DNA of 64,000 bases from Planctomycetota bacterium (GTDB taxonomy: Bacteria > Planctomycetota > J058). The notes beneath the pieces are model-generated. The model had not been told where the DNA came from, ran no database searches, and saw nothing but the letters and a program-made list of their open reading frames with translations. Each line of letters starts with the position of its first letter. Positions within the stretch are counted from its first letter, which is position 1. The stretch lies in contig JAMLIC010000014.1 of NCBI GenBank assembly GCA_023954375.1, forward strand, positions 124,001 to 188,000, written 5' to 3'. A program made the position numbers and the translations under genes. Shown one piece after another: positions 1 through 7,623 of this stretch.

Positions 1-1473
1 GGCCTGCGCCGCGCCCAGGGAGAAGGTGACGAGCCCGGCGCGCGGGGCGACGACGGCGGCGCGCGCGACGTGCTCGGCGCCCGGCGCGAGCGCCGGCACG
101 GGGACGCGCGCCAGCGGCGCGCCGTCGAGGGCGACCGCCACCTCCGTCGGGGCGGAGGGGCGGCCGCCGCGGTTCTCGACGCGCGCCAGGGCGACGACGC
201 GCTCGCCCGGCCGGGCGCGCGCCGGCAGGACGCGCGGGTCGTCGAGGGCGAGCCATGGCCCGCGCGCGTCCAGGGCGGCGAGGAGCGCCGGGGCGTCGAG
301 CGGCCCGGCGCGGAGCACCCGGCGCACGTCCGGGGCGTCGGCGAGCGCGTCGAGCGGGCCGCGCGCGCCCGCGAGGAGCGCGCGCACGGCCGCCGGGTCG
401 AGGTCCGGGGCGAGCTCGCGCACGAGCGCCGCCAGGCCGGCCACGCGCGCGGCCGCGGCGCTCGAGCCGGTGACCTCGGCGTAGCCGCCCCTGGGCAGGG
501 CGGCCAGCGCGCGCACGCCGGGGGCCAGGAGGTCGGTCGTGGGCGAGAGCGCGGTCGCGAGCGCCAGGCGGCCGCGGTCATCGCAGGCGGCGACCGAGAG
601 GGCGTCCTCGTGCGCGGCCGGCTGCAGGTCGACGTTGACGCTGCGGTTGCCGGCCGCCGCGACGACGAGGGCGCCGCGCCCCGTGGCGTAGCGGACGGCG
701 TCGTCGAGCACGCGCGACGGCCGCACGCAGCCGAGGCTGAGCAGGACGACCTGCGCCCCGCGGTCGGCGGCGTAGACGATCCCGGCCGCGACGTCGGCCA
801 CGGTGGCGCGCCCGGCGCGGTCGGCGACGCGCAGGGGGAGGACCTTCACGCCGGGGGCCACGCCCTCGAGGCCCGGGCGGCCGGCCGGCGGGCGCGCGGC
901 GACGAGCGAGGCCATGGCCGTGCCGTGCCCGTGCGTGTCCTCGTCCCAGGGGCCGTCCGCGACGAAGCTGCGCCCGGCGACGAGGGCCTGCGCGAGGTCG
1001 GGGTGGCGCGCGTCGGCGCCGGTGTCGAGGACGGCGACGAGCGTCGTGTCGCGGCCGCGGGTGCGCGCGCGGACCGGGCCGAAGGCGGCCTCGAGGCGCT
1101 CGCGGGCGTGGTCGAAGGCGTGGCCGTCGACCTCGGCCCGCTCGCCCCCGCAGCAGGGGGAGCCGGCGACGTGGAGCGAGAGGTTGGGGCCGACCGAGCG
1201 GACCCGCGGGTCGCGGGACAGGCGCAGGACACCGTCCCCCGGGACCGACACGAGGGCGGCATCGAGGGCCGGGATGCTCCGCTGGACGACGAGGCCGTGG
1301 TCGCGCGTCAGGGCGTCCCAGGCGGCGCCCGTTTCAGCAACCACGACCACTTGCGCGTCATGAGACGCAACCGTGACACGGGGCGCGGGGGAGGGGGCGA
1401 CCAGGGCGGCCAGGGCCAGGCCCAGGAGCAGCTTGCAGAACCTCTTGCGCGGGTGCCGCTTCGCACCGACCAT
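1..1473 (-). CDS. Subtilisin-like serine protease (S8), partial at window edge
   Basis: The minus-strand frame starting with ATG at 1473 is open to base 1 (491 codons) and continues outside the window. A basic N-terminus and hydrophobic stretch (residues about 11-28) look like a signal peptide, followed by an I9-like propeptide region. The catalytic blocks of the S8 family are all visible: Asp in 'LVAVLDTGAD', His in 'THGHGTAMASLVA' and Ser in 'VTGSSAAAARVAGL', with the oxyanion Asn in 'VVAAAGN'. After the protease domain the chain runs into a beta-rich segment ('RVENRGGRPSAPTEVAV') like a CARDB-type adhesion or binding domain. It is therefore expected to be an exported, active endopeptidase. 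It is divergent from the HtrA-like array that begins at 1620, so the 146-base gap should carry both promoters. The start is supported by the signal peptide, not by a strong ribosome site. Confidence 0.85.
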   Translation of the reverse strand, partial: MVGAKRHPRKRFCKLLLGLALAALVAPSPAPRVTVASHDAQVVVVAETGAAWDALTRDHGLVVQRSIPALDAALVSVPGDGVLRLSRDPRVRSVGPNLSLHVAGSPCCGGERAEVDGHAFDHARERLEAAFGPVRARTRGRDTTLVAVLDTGADARHPDLAQALVAGRSFVADGPWDEDTHGHGTAMASLVAARPPAGRPGLEGVAPGVKVLPLRVADRAGRATVADVAAGIVYAADRGAQVVLLSLGCVRPSRVLDDAVRYATGRGALVVAAAGNRSVNVDLQPAAHEDALSVAACDDRGRLALATALSPTTDLLAPGVRALAALPRGGYAEVTGSSAAAARVAGLAALVRELAPDLDPAAVRALLAGARGPLDALADAPDVRRVLRAGPLDAPALLAALDARGPWLALDDPRVLPARARPGERVVALARVENRGGRPSAPTEVAVALDGAPLARVPVPALAPGAEHVARAAVVAPRAGLVTFSLGAAQA

Positions 1474-1619
1474 GTCGACCCGCCCTCGGGCCCGAGCCGA
1501 GACGCAGGCGTGACCAACGTCCTTGGTCCCACCGGCGTAGACAAGGGCCGTCGAGGTCAACCGCAAGTGGGCGACCAGATCTGGACTGGCGCCCGCGAGA
1601 CGCATCGAGAGGGGGGTAG

Positions 1620-3602
1620 ATGTCTTCACGGTCGTCGCGCATCGCGTCGTGCGTCCTCGTCCTTGGCGCCCTCCTGGCCGGCAGCGCCCCCGCCCTCGCC
1701 CAGGAGGCCGCCCAGGCCCTCCAGCAGCAGCTGCGCTCGATCGCCGACCAGGCCAGCGAGGCGGTCGTCGCGATCCAGGCGCCCTCGGCCGGCGGCTCCG
1801 AGAACCCGTGGGACGCGCAGGGGCGCGGCTCGGGCTTCCTGATCGCGCCCGAGGGGACGATCGTCACCGACGCCCGCTTCGTGCGCGGCCGGCGCCGCGT
1901 CGACGTGCGCCTGCGCGGCGGCGTGCGCGGGGCGGCCCGCGTCGTCGGCGTCGACCCGCTCAACCAGACGGCGGTCCTGCAGCTCGAGGAGACGGCCCAG
2001 GTCGCCGAGCGCCTCGGCGGCCGCCTCCCCGCCCTGCCCCTCGGGTCGTCGGCCGACCTGCGGCCCGGGCAGTCGGTGTTCACGATCACCAACGCGTTCG
2101 ACAGCCTGGCCGTCGACGGCGCGCCCGCGTTCTCGTGGGGGATCGTGACGTCGATCGGGCGCGTGCGCGAGGGCGACTACAAGGGCGTGGCGATCGAGAC
2201 CGACGCCGCCGTCAACCCGGGCTCCTTCGGCGCGCCGCTCCTCGACCGCGCCGGCCGCGTCGTCGGGCTGTGCTCCATGCCCTTCTCGACGCACCGGTGG
2301 CTGGGCATGGCGATCCCGGTCGACCAGGTGCGCCACGGCGTCGAGGCGATCCTCGCCCGGAAGCCCGTCACCCACGCCTTCCTCGGCCTGGCCGTGCGCG
2401 GCACGGGCGGCGAGGCGCAGACGGACGGCGTCGAGGTCACGCGCGTCGTCGACGGCTCGCCGGCGGCGGCCGCGGGCGTGCGGGCGGGCGACCGCCTGCT
2501 GGCGCTCGACGGCGCGGCGCTGTTCGACGCCGACGACCTGGCGCGCGAGCTCGAGCCGCTGGCGCCGGGCAGCCTCGTCACCCTGCGCCTGCGGCGCGGC
2601 GAGGCGGCGCGCGAGCTGCGCGTGTCGCTCGGGCGCGGCGAGACGCCGGTCGTCGTCCGCGAGGAGCCGGCGCGGCGGCCGCCGCAGCCGACGACGGCCC
2701 GGCCCGCCCAGCCCCAGACGCCGCCGGCCCCGCCGGCGCGGGCGACCCTCGGCGTGCGCACGACCAACCGCGAGGGCGGCGGCGTGCAGGTCGTCGAGGT
2801 CGTGCCGGGCGGCGCCGCCGCGCGCGCGGGCGTGATCCCCGGCGACGTGCTCCTGGCGATCGGGCCGGCGCGCGTCGGCACGCTCATCGACCTGCGCCGC
2901 GTCCTCGACACGCGCAAGCCCGGCGACCGCGTCCCCCTCAAGGTGGCGCGCGACGGCAAGGAGCTCGACCTCGTCGCCACCCTCGACGCGGTGGGGCAGG
3001 CGCCCGCCCCGGCGAAGACCCCCGGCTTCCTCGGCGTCTACCTGAAGTCCGCCGGCGCCGCGGCGACGGCCGAGGTCGAGCGCCTCGCCCCCGGCTCGCC
3101 GGCCGAGGCCGCGGGGCTGGCGCCGGGCGACGTGATCGTCGGCGTCGACGGCAAGCCGGTCACCGGCGCCGAGGCGCTCGGCGCCCTCCTCCGCGACAGG
3201 GCCGCCGGCGACCGCGTGCGCATCGAGGTCGTGCGCGCCGGCGCGCGCCGGCCCCTCACGGCGACGCTGGCCGCGGCGCCGGCGCCGGGCCAGACGCCGG
3301 CGCAGCCGCCGGCCCGGCCCCAGCCGCCGGCGCGCCCGGCCCAGGGGGCCTGGCTCGGCGCGGCGCTCGTCGCGAGAGGCGGGCGCATCGTCGTCGACGA
3401 CGTCGACCCGCGCGGGCCGGTCGCGCAGGCGGGCCTGGAGCGGGGCGACGTCATCCTCGAGGCGGGCGGCCGCAAGCTGTCGAGCCTCGACGACTTCGAG
3501 GCCGTGTTCCGGCCGCTGCGCCCGGGCGCGCGGCTCGACCTCGTGGTCGAGCGCGAGGGCTGGACCAAGCGCATCGAGGTGCGCCTGGCGGCGCGGCCCT
3601 AG
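1620..3602 (+). CDS. Exported HtrA/DegP-like pseudoprotease with four PDZ domains
   Basis: 660 aa. A signal peptide (cleavage after 'APALAQ', about residue 28) is followed by a trypsin-like fold (about 40-245) and four PDZ domains (about 250-335, 375-455, 470-550, 580-658) joined by Pro-rich linkers. The fold is clear ('GSGFLIAPEGTIVTD', 'VNPGSFGAPLLD') but the triad is gone: by alignment to the intact paralogue at 5728-7011 the His is Arg86, the Asp is Gln116 and the Ser is Phe203. It should bind or scaffold proteins in the periplasm rather than cut them. HtrA proteins normally have one or two PDZ domains, so four is unusual. A purine-rich site (GAGAGGGGGG) precedes the ATG. It is the first gene of a four-gene same-strand array. 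Confidence 0.88.
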   Translation: MSSRSSRIASCVLVLGALLAGSAPALAQEAAQALQQQLRSIADQASEAVVAIQAPSAGGSENPWDAQGRGSGFLIAPEGTIVTDARFVRGRRRVDVRLRGGVRGAARVVGVDPLNQTAVLQLEETAQVAERLGGRLPALPLGSSADLRPGQSVFTITNAFDSLAVDGAPAFSWGIVTSIGRVREGDYKGVAIETDAAVNPGSFGAPLLDRAGRVVGLCSMPFSTHRWLGMAIPVDQVRHGVEAILARKPVTHAFLGLAVRGTGGEAQTDGVEVTRVVDGSPAAAAGVRAGDRLLALDGAALFDADDLARELEPLAPGSLVTLRLRRGEAARELRVSLGRGETPVVVREEPARRPPQPTTARPAQPQTPPAPPARATLGVRTTNREGGGVQVVEVVPGGAAARAGVIPGDVLLAIGPARVGTLIDLRRVLDTRKPGDRVPLKVARDGKELDLVATLDAVGQAPAPAKTPGFLGVYLKSAGAAATAEVERLAPGSPAEAAGLAPGDVIVGVDGKPVTGAEALGALLRDRAAGDRVRIEVVRAGARRPLTATLAAAPAPGQTPAQPPARPQPPARPAQGAWLGAALVARGGRIVVDDVDPRGPVAQAGLERGDVILEAGGRKLSSLDDFEAVFRPLRPGARLDLVVEREGWTKRIEVRLAARP

Positions 3603-3636
3603 CCAACGACTTCCACGTATCCAGGACGGAGATCGC

Positions 3637-4644
3637 ATGAGGACCTTCCACGGGCTCACCCGCACGCTCGCCGGCGCCGCCGCGCTGGCGCTCGCCCTCG
3701 CCGCGCCGGCGCTCGCCGCGCCCGGCGGCTTCCTGGGCGTCTACCTCGTCGAGGAGGAGCGCGGCCGCGACGGCGCGCTCGTCGAGGAGGTGGCGCCCGA
3801 CTCGCCCGCGGCCCAGGCCGGGCTGCGCAAGGGCGACCGGATCGTGGGCGTCGACGGGGCGGCCACGCCGAACTCGAAGGCGCTGATCGGCATCCTCACC
3901 CGCGCCAACCCGGGCCAGAAGCTGTCGCTCCGCGTGAGCCGCGACGGCTGGGAGCGGACGCTCGACGTCACGCTCGGCGGCCGCGAGCCCGCCGCGCGCG
4001 CGCCGGCGCCGCCGGCGCCGCGCCCGCAGGGGGAGAGCGGGTTCCTGGGCGTGTTCCTCCGCCAGGGCCCGCAGGGCGAGGCCGTCGTCGACGGCGTGCG
4101 CGACGGCTCGCCGGCGGCGCAGGCCGGCCTGCAGAGCGGCGACGTCGTCAAGACGGTCGACGGCCGCGAGGTGCGCGACCCGAGCGCGTTCGTCGCCGCG
4201 CTCTCGTCGCTGCCGCCCGGCCACAAGGTGAAGCTCGGCATCCGCCGCGGCGGGGCGCTCGGCCGCGACATCACGGTCGAGGCGACGCTCGCGCGCCGCA
4301 CCGCCGACGTGACGGCGCCCGCGCCCCGCGCCCGCCCGTCGCAGCCCGAGCCGACGCCCTCGCCCGAGGCGCGTCGGCCGCCTTACATCGGCGTGGCGCT
4401 CGTCGACGCCGACGGCAAGGGCCCGCTCAAGGTCGAGGACGTGCAGGCGGGCAGCCCCGCCGAGCGCTTCGGCGTGCGCCCCGGCGACGTCGTCCTGTCG
4501 GTCGACGGCCGCGAGGTGAAGACGATCGAGCAGTTCGTGAAGGCGATGGACGGCAAGTTCGCCGGCGACGCGGTCGTGCTGAAGATCGAGCGCGACGGCT
4601 GGCGCAACGACGTCCGCGTGACCCTGGCCGCGCGGCCGGAGTAG
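3637..4644 (+). CDS. Exported protein made of three PDZ domains, no protease domain
   Basis: 335 aa. After a signal peptide ending in 'APALAA' (about residue 27) there are only three PDZ domains (about 29-115, 130-220, 245-333), each with the HtrA-type carboxylate-loop and 'SPAAQAGL.KGDRIVGVDG' pattern, separated by Ala/Pro linkers. There is no sign of a trypsin-like or other catalytic domain. It lies 34 bases after the pseudoprotease and 22 bases before the next HtrA-like gene, so it is probably cotranscribed. I infer a periplasmic adaptor that presents C-terminal tails or bridges partners. It could have arisen from a four-PDZ neighbour by loss of the protease domain. Confidence 0.87.
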   Translation: MRTFHGLTRTLAGAAALALALAAPALAAPGGFLGVYLVEEERGRDGALVEEVAPDSPAAQAGLRKGDRIVGVDGAATPNSKALIGILTRANPGQKLSLRVSRDGWERTLDVTLGGREPAARAPAPPAPRPQGESGFLGVFLRQGPQGEAVVDGVRDGSPAAQAGLQSGDVVKTVDGREVRDPSAFVAALSSLPPGHKVKLGIRRGGALGRDITVEATLARRTADVTAPAPRARPSQPEPTPSPEARRPPYIGVALVDADGKGPLKVEDVQAGSPAERFGVRPGDVVLSVDGREVKTIEQFVKAMDGKFAGDAVVLKIERDGWRNDVRVTLAARPE

Positions 4645-4666
4645 CCGAGAGACCCGGGAGGACCAC

Positions 4667-5728
4667 GTGACCCGCACCCTCGCGGCGGCCCTGGCCGCCA
4701 TCGCCCTCCTCGCGCCGGCGGCCCCGGCGCAGCAGGAGGCCTCGACCACCCCCGCGGTCGGCCCGCTCGACGCCCTCGACGGCGTCGCGGCGGCGATCGT
4801 GGAGCGCGTCGCGCCGTCGGTCGTCCTCATCGAGGTCGAGCGGCCGGCGCGCGCGCCGCGCCGGCTCACGGCGCGCGAGGTCGCGGGCCTGGGCCTCGGC
4901 CCGAACTACGACCCGCGCTACTTCACGCGGCCCGACGCGCCGGTCACCGGCGTGGTGATCGGCCCCGGCCTCGTGGCCACGTCGCAGTGGAACCTCGAGG
5001 GCGACGGCGCCCTCACCGTGATCACGCCCGACGGCGCGCGCCTGCCGGCGAAGCGCCTCGGGCGCGACGAGAACCTCGACGTGGCCCTCGTCGGGGTCGA
5101 GGGCGCCGGCCTTCCGGCGCCCCTGCCCCTGGCGCCCGAGAACCCGGCCGTGGGGCGCTTCCTGCTCCTCGTCGGGCGCACGCCCCAGAACGGGCCCATG
5201 GTCACGCTCGGCATGGTCTCGGGCCTCGGGCGCCACCGCGGCGACGCCTTCGCCCACTCGGCGCGCACCAACTACCAGAACGCGGGCGGCGCGCTGGTCG
5301 ACATCGAGGGGCGCCTCGTCGGCGTCTCGGTGCGCCACACCGACCGCTCGCGCCAGGGGCAGAGCTCCGGCGTGGGCTTCGGGGCGCCCGCCCTCGCCGT
5401 GCAGGTGCAGGTGCCGGGCCTGGCGAAGGGCGACGTCGTCCCGCGGCGCAAGACGCCGTTCCTGGGCATCCAGGGGACGCAGGAGGTCATCGAGGGCGGC
5501 GGCTGCCTTGTCGGCGGCGTCCTCGACGGCACGGCCGCCAAGGCCGCCGGCCTGCGGGCGGGCGACGTCATCAAGATCTTCAACAACGTCGAGCTGCGCG
5601 ACTTCCTCCACCTGCGCGAGGAGATCGAGAAGCTCAGCGTCGGGAGCGAGATCGTGATCACGGTCAAGCGCGGCGACGAGGAGCTCGACTTCAAGGTCAA
5701 GCTCGGCGCGCGCGCGGAGGAGGAGTGA
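4667..5728 (+). CDS. Exported HtrA-like pseudoprotease with one PDZ domain
   Basis: 353 aa, GTG start after a GGGAGG site. A signal peptide (to about residue 21) leads into a trypsin-like domain (about 35-235) and one C-terminal PDZ (about 260-347). Alignment with the intact paralogue downstream places Trp108 at the catalytic His ('ATSQWNL' against 'LTNDHVA') and Ala206 at the Ser ('NAGGAL' against 'NSGGPL'); the Asp is kept (Asp138 in 'LDVALV'). With nucleophile and base missing it cannot be a classical serine protease. The core and PDZ remain well conserved, which argues for function rather than decay. Its stop overlaps the next start by one base (TGATG), suggesting translational coupling to the active protease. 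Confidence 0.88.
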   Translation: MTRTLAAALAAIALLAPAAPAQQEASTTPAVGPLDALDGVAAAIVERVAPSVVLIEVERPARAPRRLTAREVAGLGLGPNYDPRYFTRPDAPVTGVVIGPGLVATSQWNLEGDGALTVITPDGARLPAKRLGRDENLDVALVGVEGAGLPAPLPLAPENPAVGRFLLLVGRTPQNGPMVTLGMVSGLGRHRGDAFAHSARTNYQNAGGALVDIEGRLVGVSVRHTDRSRQGQSSGVGFGAPALAVQVQVPGLAKGDVVPRRKTPFLGIQGTQEVIEGGGCLVGGVLDGTAAKAAGLRAGDVIKIFNNVELRDFLHLREEIEKLSVGSEIVITVKRGDEELDFKVKLGARAEEE

Positions 5729-7011
5729 TGAAGGCCATGGGGAAGGCGTCCCTCGTCCTGCTCGCGGTCCTCGCCCTCGGCGCCCCGGCCGCCCGGGCCG
5801 ACGACGCGGCGCTCGCGCACGCGCGCGCCGTCGAGCGCGACCTCGTGGCGCTGATCGAGCGCGTGAGCCAGGCGTTCGTCGTCATCGGCGGCGGGTCGGG
5901 CGTGATCGTCAGCCCCGAGGGCGACATCCTCACCAACGACCACGTCGCCGGCTCGCGCAACGTCGGCCAGACGTGGACCGTCATGCGGCCCGGCGGTGTG
6001 ATCGAGACCGCCCGCATGATCGGCAAGGACCCCCGCGGCGACATCGCGCTCCTGCGCCTCGAGGGCAAGGGCCCCTACCCGTTCGTGCCGATGGCCGACT
6101 CGGACCAGGTGCAGGCGGGCGACGCGGTGATCGCGCTGGGGAACCCCTTCGGGTTCTCGAAGGACGGCACGCCGCACGTGACGCTCGGCGTGGTCAGCGC
6201 GGTGCACCGCTACCAGGGCGGCTACAGCGACGCGATCCAGACCGACACGGCGATCAACCCGGGCAACTCGGGCGGGCCGCTCCTCGACCTCGAGGGGCGC
6301 GTGATCGGCATCAACGGGCGGATCGCCGTGCGCTTCGGCACGCGCGCCAACACGGGCGTGGGCTACGCGATCCCGACCAACCAGATCCGCGACTTCATCC
6401 CCCACTTCCGCGAGAAGGGCATCGTCCACCACGGGCTCGTCCCGGGCATCGTCCTGCGCGACACGCCGCGCGGCGGCGACGGGGCGCTGGTCGAGCGGGT
6501 GACCGCCGGCAGCGCCGCCGCCGAGAAGGGCCTGCGCGCGGGCGACGTCATCGTCGAGGTCGACGGGCGCGCCGTGAACAACCCCCAGCGCTTCCAGGGG
6601 ATCATCGGCACCTACCCCGCCGGCCAGACGGTGGCGATCGTCGCCCGGCGCGGCGACGACACGGTCAAGGTCGAGGTGGCCCTCGAGCCGCGCTCGGCCG
6701 ACGAGGGCGGGACCGTCGTCGGCCGCGGCGCCTACCTGGGCGTGCGCATGTCGACGCACCAGGGCGGCGGCGTCGAGGTCGAGGAGGTCGTCAAGGACTC
6801 GCCGGCCGAGCAGGCCGGCCTGGCCACCGGCGACGTCATCAAGCGGATCGTCGCCGGGCGCGCCAGCCACGACCTCGCCGACGTCAACACGCTCGTCAAC
6901 GTGCTCTCGCGGCTGGAGCCCGGCGCGGCGATCAAGCTGACGATCGCGCGCGGCGAGGGGACGGTCGAGGTCGAGGTGAAGCTGGGGCGGCGGCCGGCCA
7001 ACCAGCGTTGA
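5728..7011 (+). CDS. HtrA/DegP-family periplasmic serine protease (intact triad, two PDZ)
   Basis: 427 aa. Signal peptide (cleavage near 'AARADD', residue 24), trypsin-like domain (about 35-215) and two PDZ domains (about 225-312 and 333-424). The triad is intact: His72 in 'LTNDHVAG', Asp105 in 'GDIALLRL', Ser181 in 'NPGNSGGPLLD'. The family degrades misfolded envelope proteins and acts as a chaperone, usually as trimers or larger cages with PDZ domains gating access. It is the last and only evidently catalytic member of the array, coupled to the pseudoprotease before it. The three upstream proteins could be regulatory subunits or substrate adaptors for this enzyme. I do not assign a symbol because the family has several paralogues (degP, degQ, degS). 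Confidence 0.92.
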   Translation: MKAMGKASLVLLAVLALGAPAARADDAALAHARAVERDLVALIERVSQAFVVIGGGSGVIVSPEGDILTNDHVAGSRNVGQTWTVMRPGGVIETARMIGKDPRGDIALLRLEGKGPYPFVPMADSDQVQAGDAVIALGNPFGFSKDGTPHVTLGVVSAVHRYQGGYSDAIQTDTAINPGNSGGPLLDLEGRVIGINGRIAVRFGTRANTGVGYAIPTNQIRDFIPHFREKGIVHHGLVPGIVLRDTPRGGDGALVERVTAGSAAAEKGLRAGDVIVEVDGRAVNNPQRFQGIIGTYPAGQTVAIVARRGDDTVKVEVALEPRSADEGGTVVGRGAYLGVRMSTHQGGGVEVEEVVKDSPAEQAGLATGDVIKRIVAGRASHDLADVNTLVNVLSRLEPGAAIKLTIARGEGTVEVEVKLGRRPANQR

Positions 7012-7025
7012 GGTCCTGAGGTCCA

Positions 7026-7104
7026 CCACGGAGGACACGGAGGACCCGGAGGGCGGAGGATCCGAACTCCTCGCTCTTCTCCGTGTCCTCCGCGTCCTCC
7101 GTGG
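7026..7104. repeat. Inverted pair of a CACGGAGGACACGG-type dispersed repeat
   Basis: Bases 7026-7045 and 7085-7104 are inverted copies matching at 19 of 20 positions, spaced by about 39 bases. The same kind of pair occurs at 24907-25043. Both sit in gaps between genes. Confidence 0.7.
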
Positions 7105-7126
7105 TCGATCCTCCGACTCGAGTAAA

Positions 7127-7161
7127 GACGACGGCCCGCCGGACACCGGCGGGCCGTCGTC
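7127..7161. terminator. Strong bidirectional hairpin between convergent genes
   Basis: A perfect 15-bp GC-rich stem (7127-7141 with 7147-7161) and a 5-base loop lie between the end of the HtrA array and the end of the minus-strand zinc-ribbon gene at 7166. The placement fits a shared terminator; there is no clear U tract. Confidence 0.65.
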
Positions 7162-7165
7162 GTTC

Positions 7166-7324
7166 TCACCCGGCCCCCAGCGTCAGCGGCCAGAAGACCT
7201 CGAACGCCCGCTGCCGCGGGTCCTCGAAGCCGGCCCGGCGCGCCCCGCAGGCGGGGCAGACCAGGGTGTCGGGATGGTTTCGCTGCCCGCACACCGTGCA
7301 GGCCACGCGCGCGTCGTGGGCCAC
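7166..7324 (-). CDS. 52-aa zinc-ribbon microprotein
   Basis: A short frame with two CxxC knuckles ('CTVCGQRNH' and 'CPACGARR') that together form a rubredoxin-like zinc ribbon, ending in 'FEVFWPLTLGAG'. The GTG start at 7324 is preceded by a perfect AGGAGG five to six bases upstream, which fixes the start better than any longer in-frame option, whose extra N-terminal part is low-complexity Arg/Gly sequence. No signal peptide or membrane segment is seen, so it is probably a cytoplasmic metal-binding or nucleic-acid/protein-binding microprotein. Its specific role is not recognisable. It converges on the HtrA array across the 7127-7161 hairpin. Confidence 0.72.
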   Translation of the reverse strand: MAHDARVACTVCGQRNHPDTLVCPACGARRAGFEDPRQRAFEVFWPLTLGAG

Positions 7325-7623
7325 GGGCCCCTCCTGTTCGTCCGTCGTGTCGTGATCGCCGTGGGCCGACCGGCCCGCGGCACGGGGCCCTCTACGGGCC
7401 ACCGCCGCCCACCTGTCACGCGCCCCGAGCACGTAAGCCGCCGCGCCACAAGCGCGAGGGCGACCGCGCGGCCGTGGCAGTCCGCCCCCCGGCGGGCTAC
7501 AACCTCCGGCCGGGCGGGACTCGCCGGGAACCGGCGCGAGGCCGCCCGCGTCCAAGGCGTCCGTCGCACGCTCGCTCGCACCCCCCGTCGCCCGGGGGCG
7601 TCCCTCGTCGCTGGAGAGGACCC

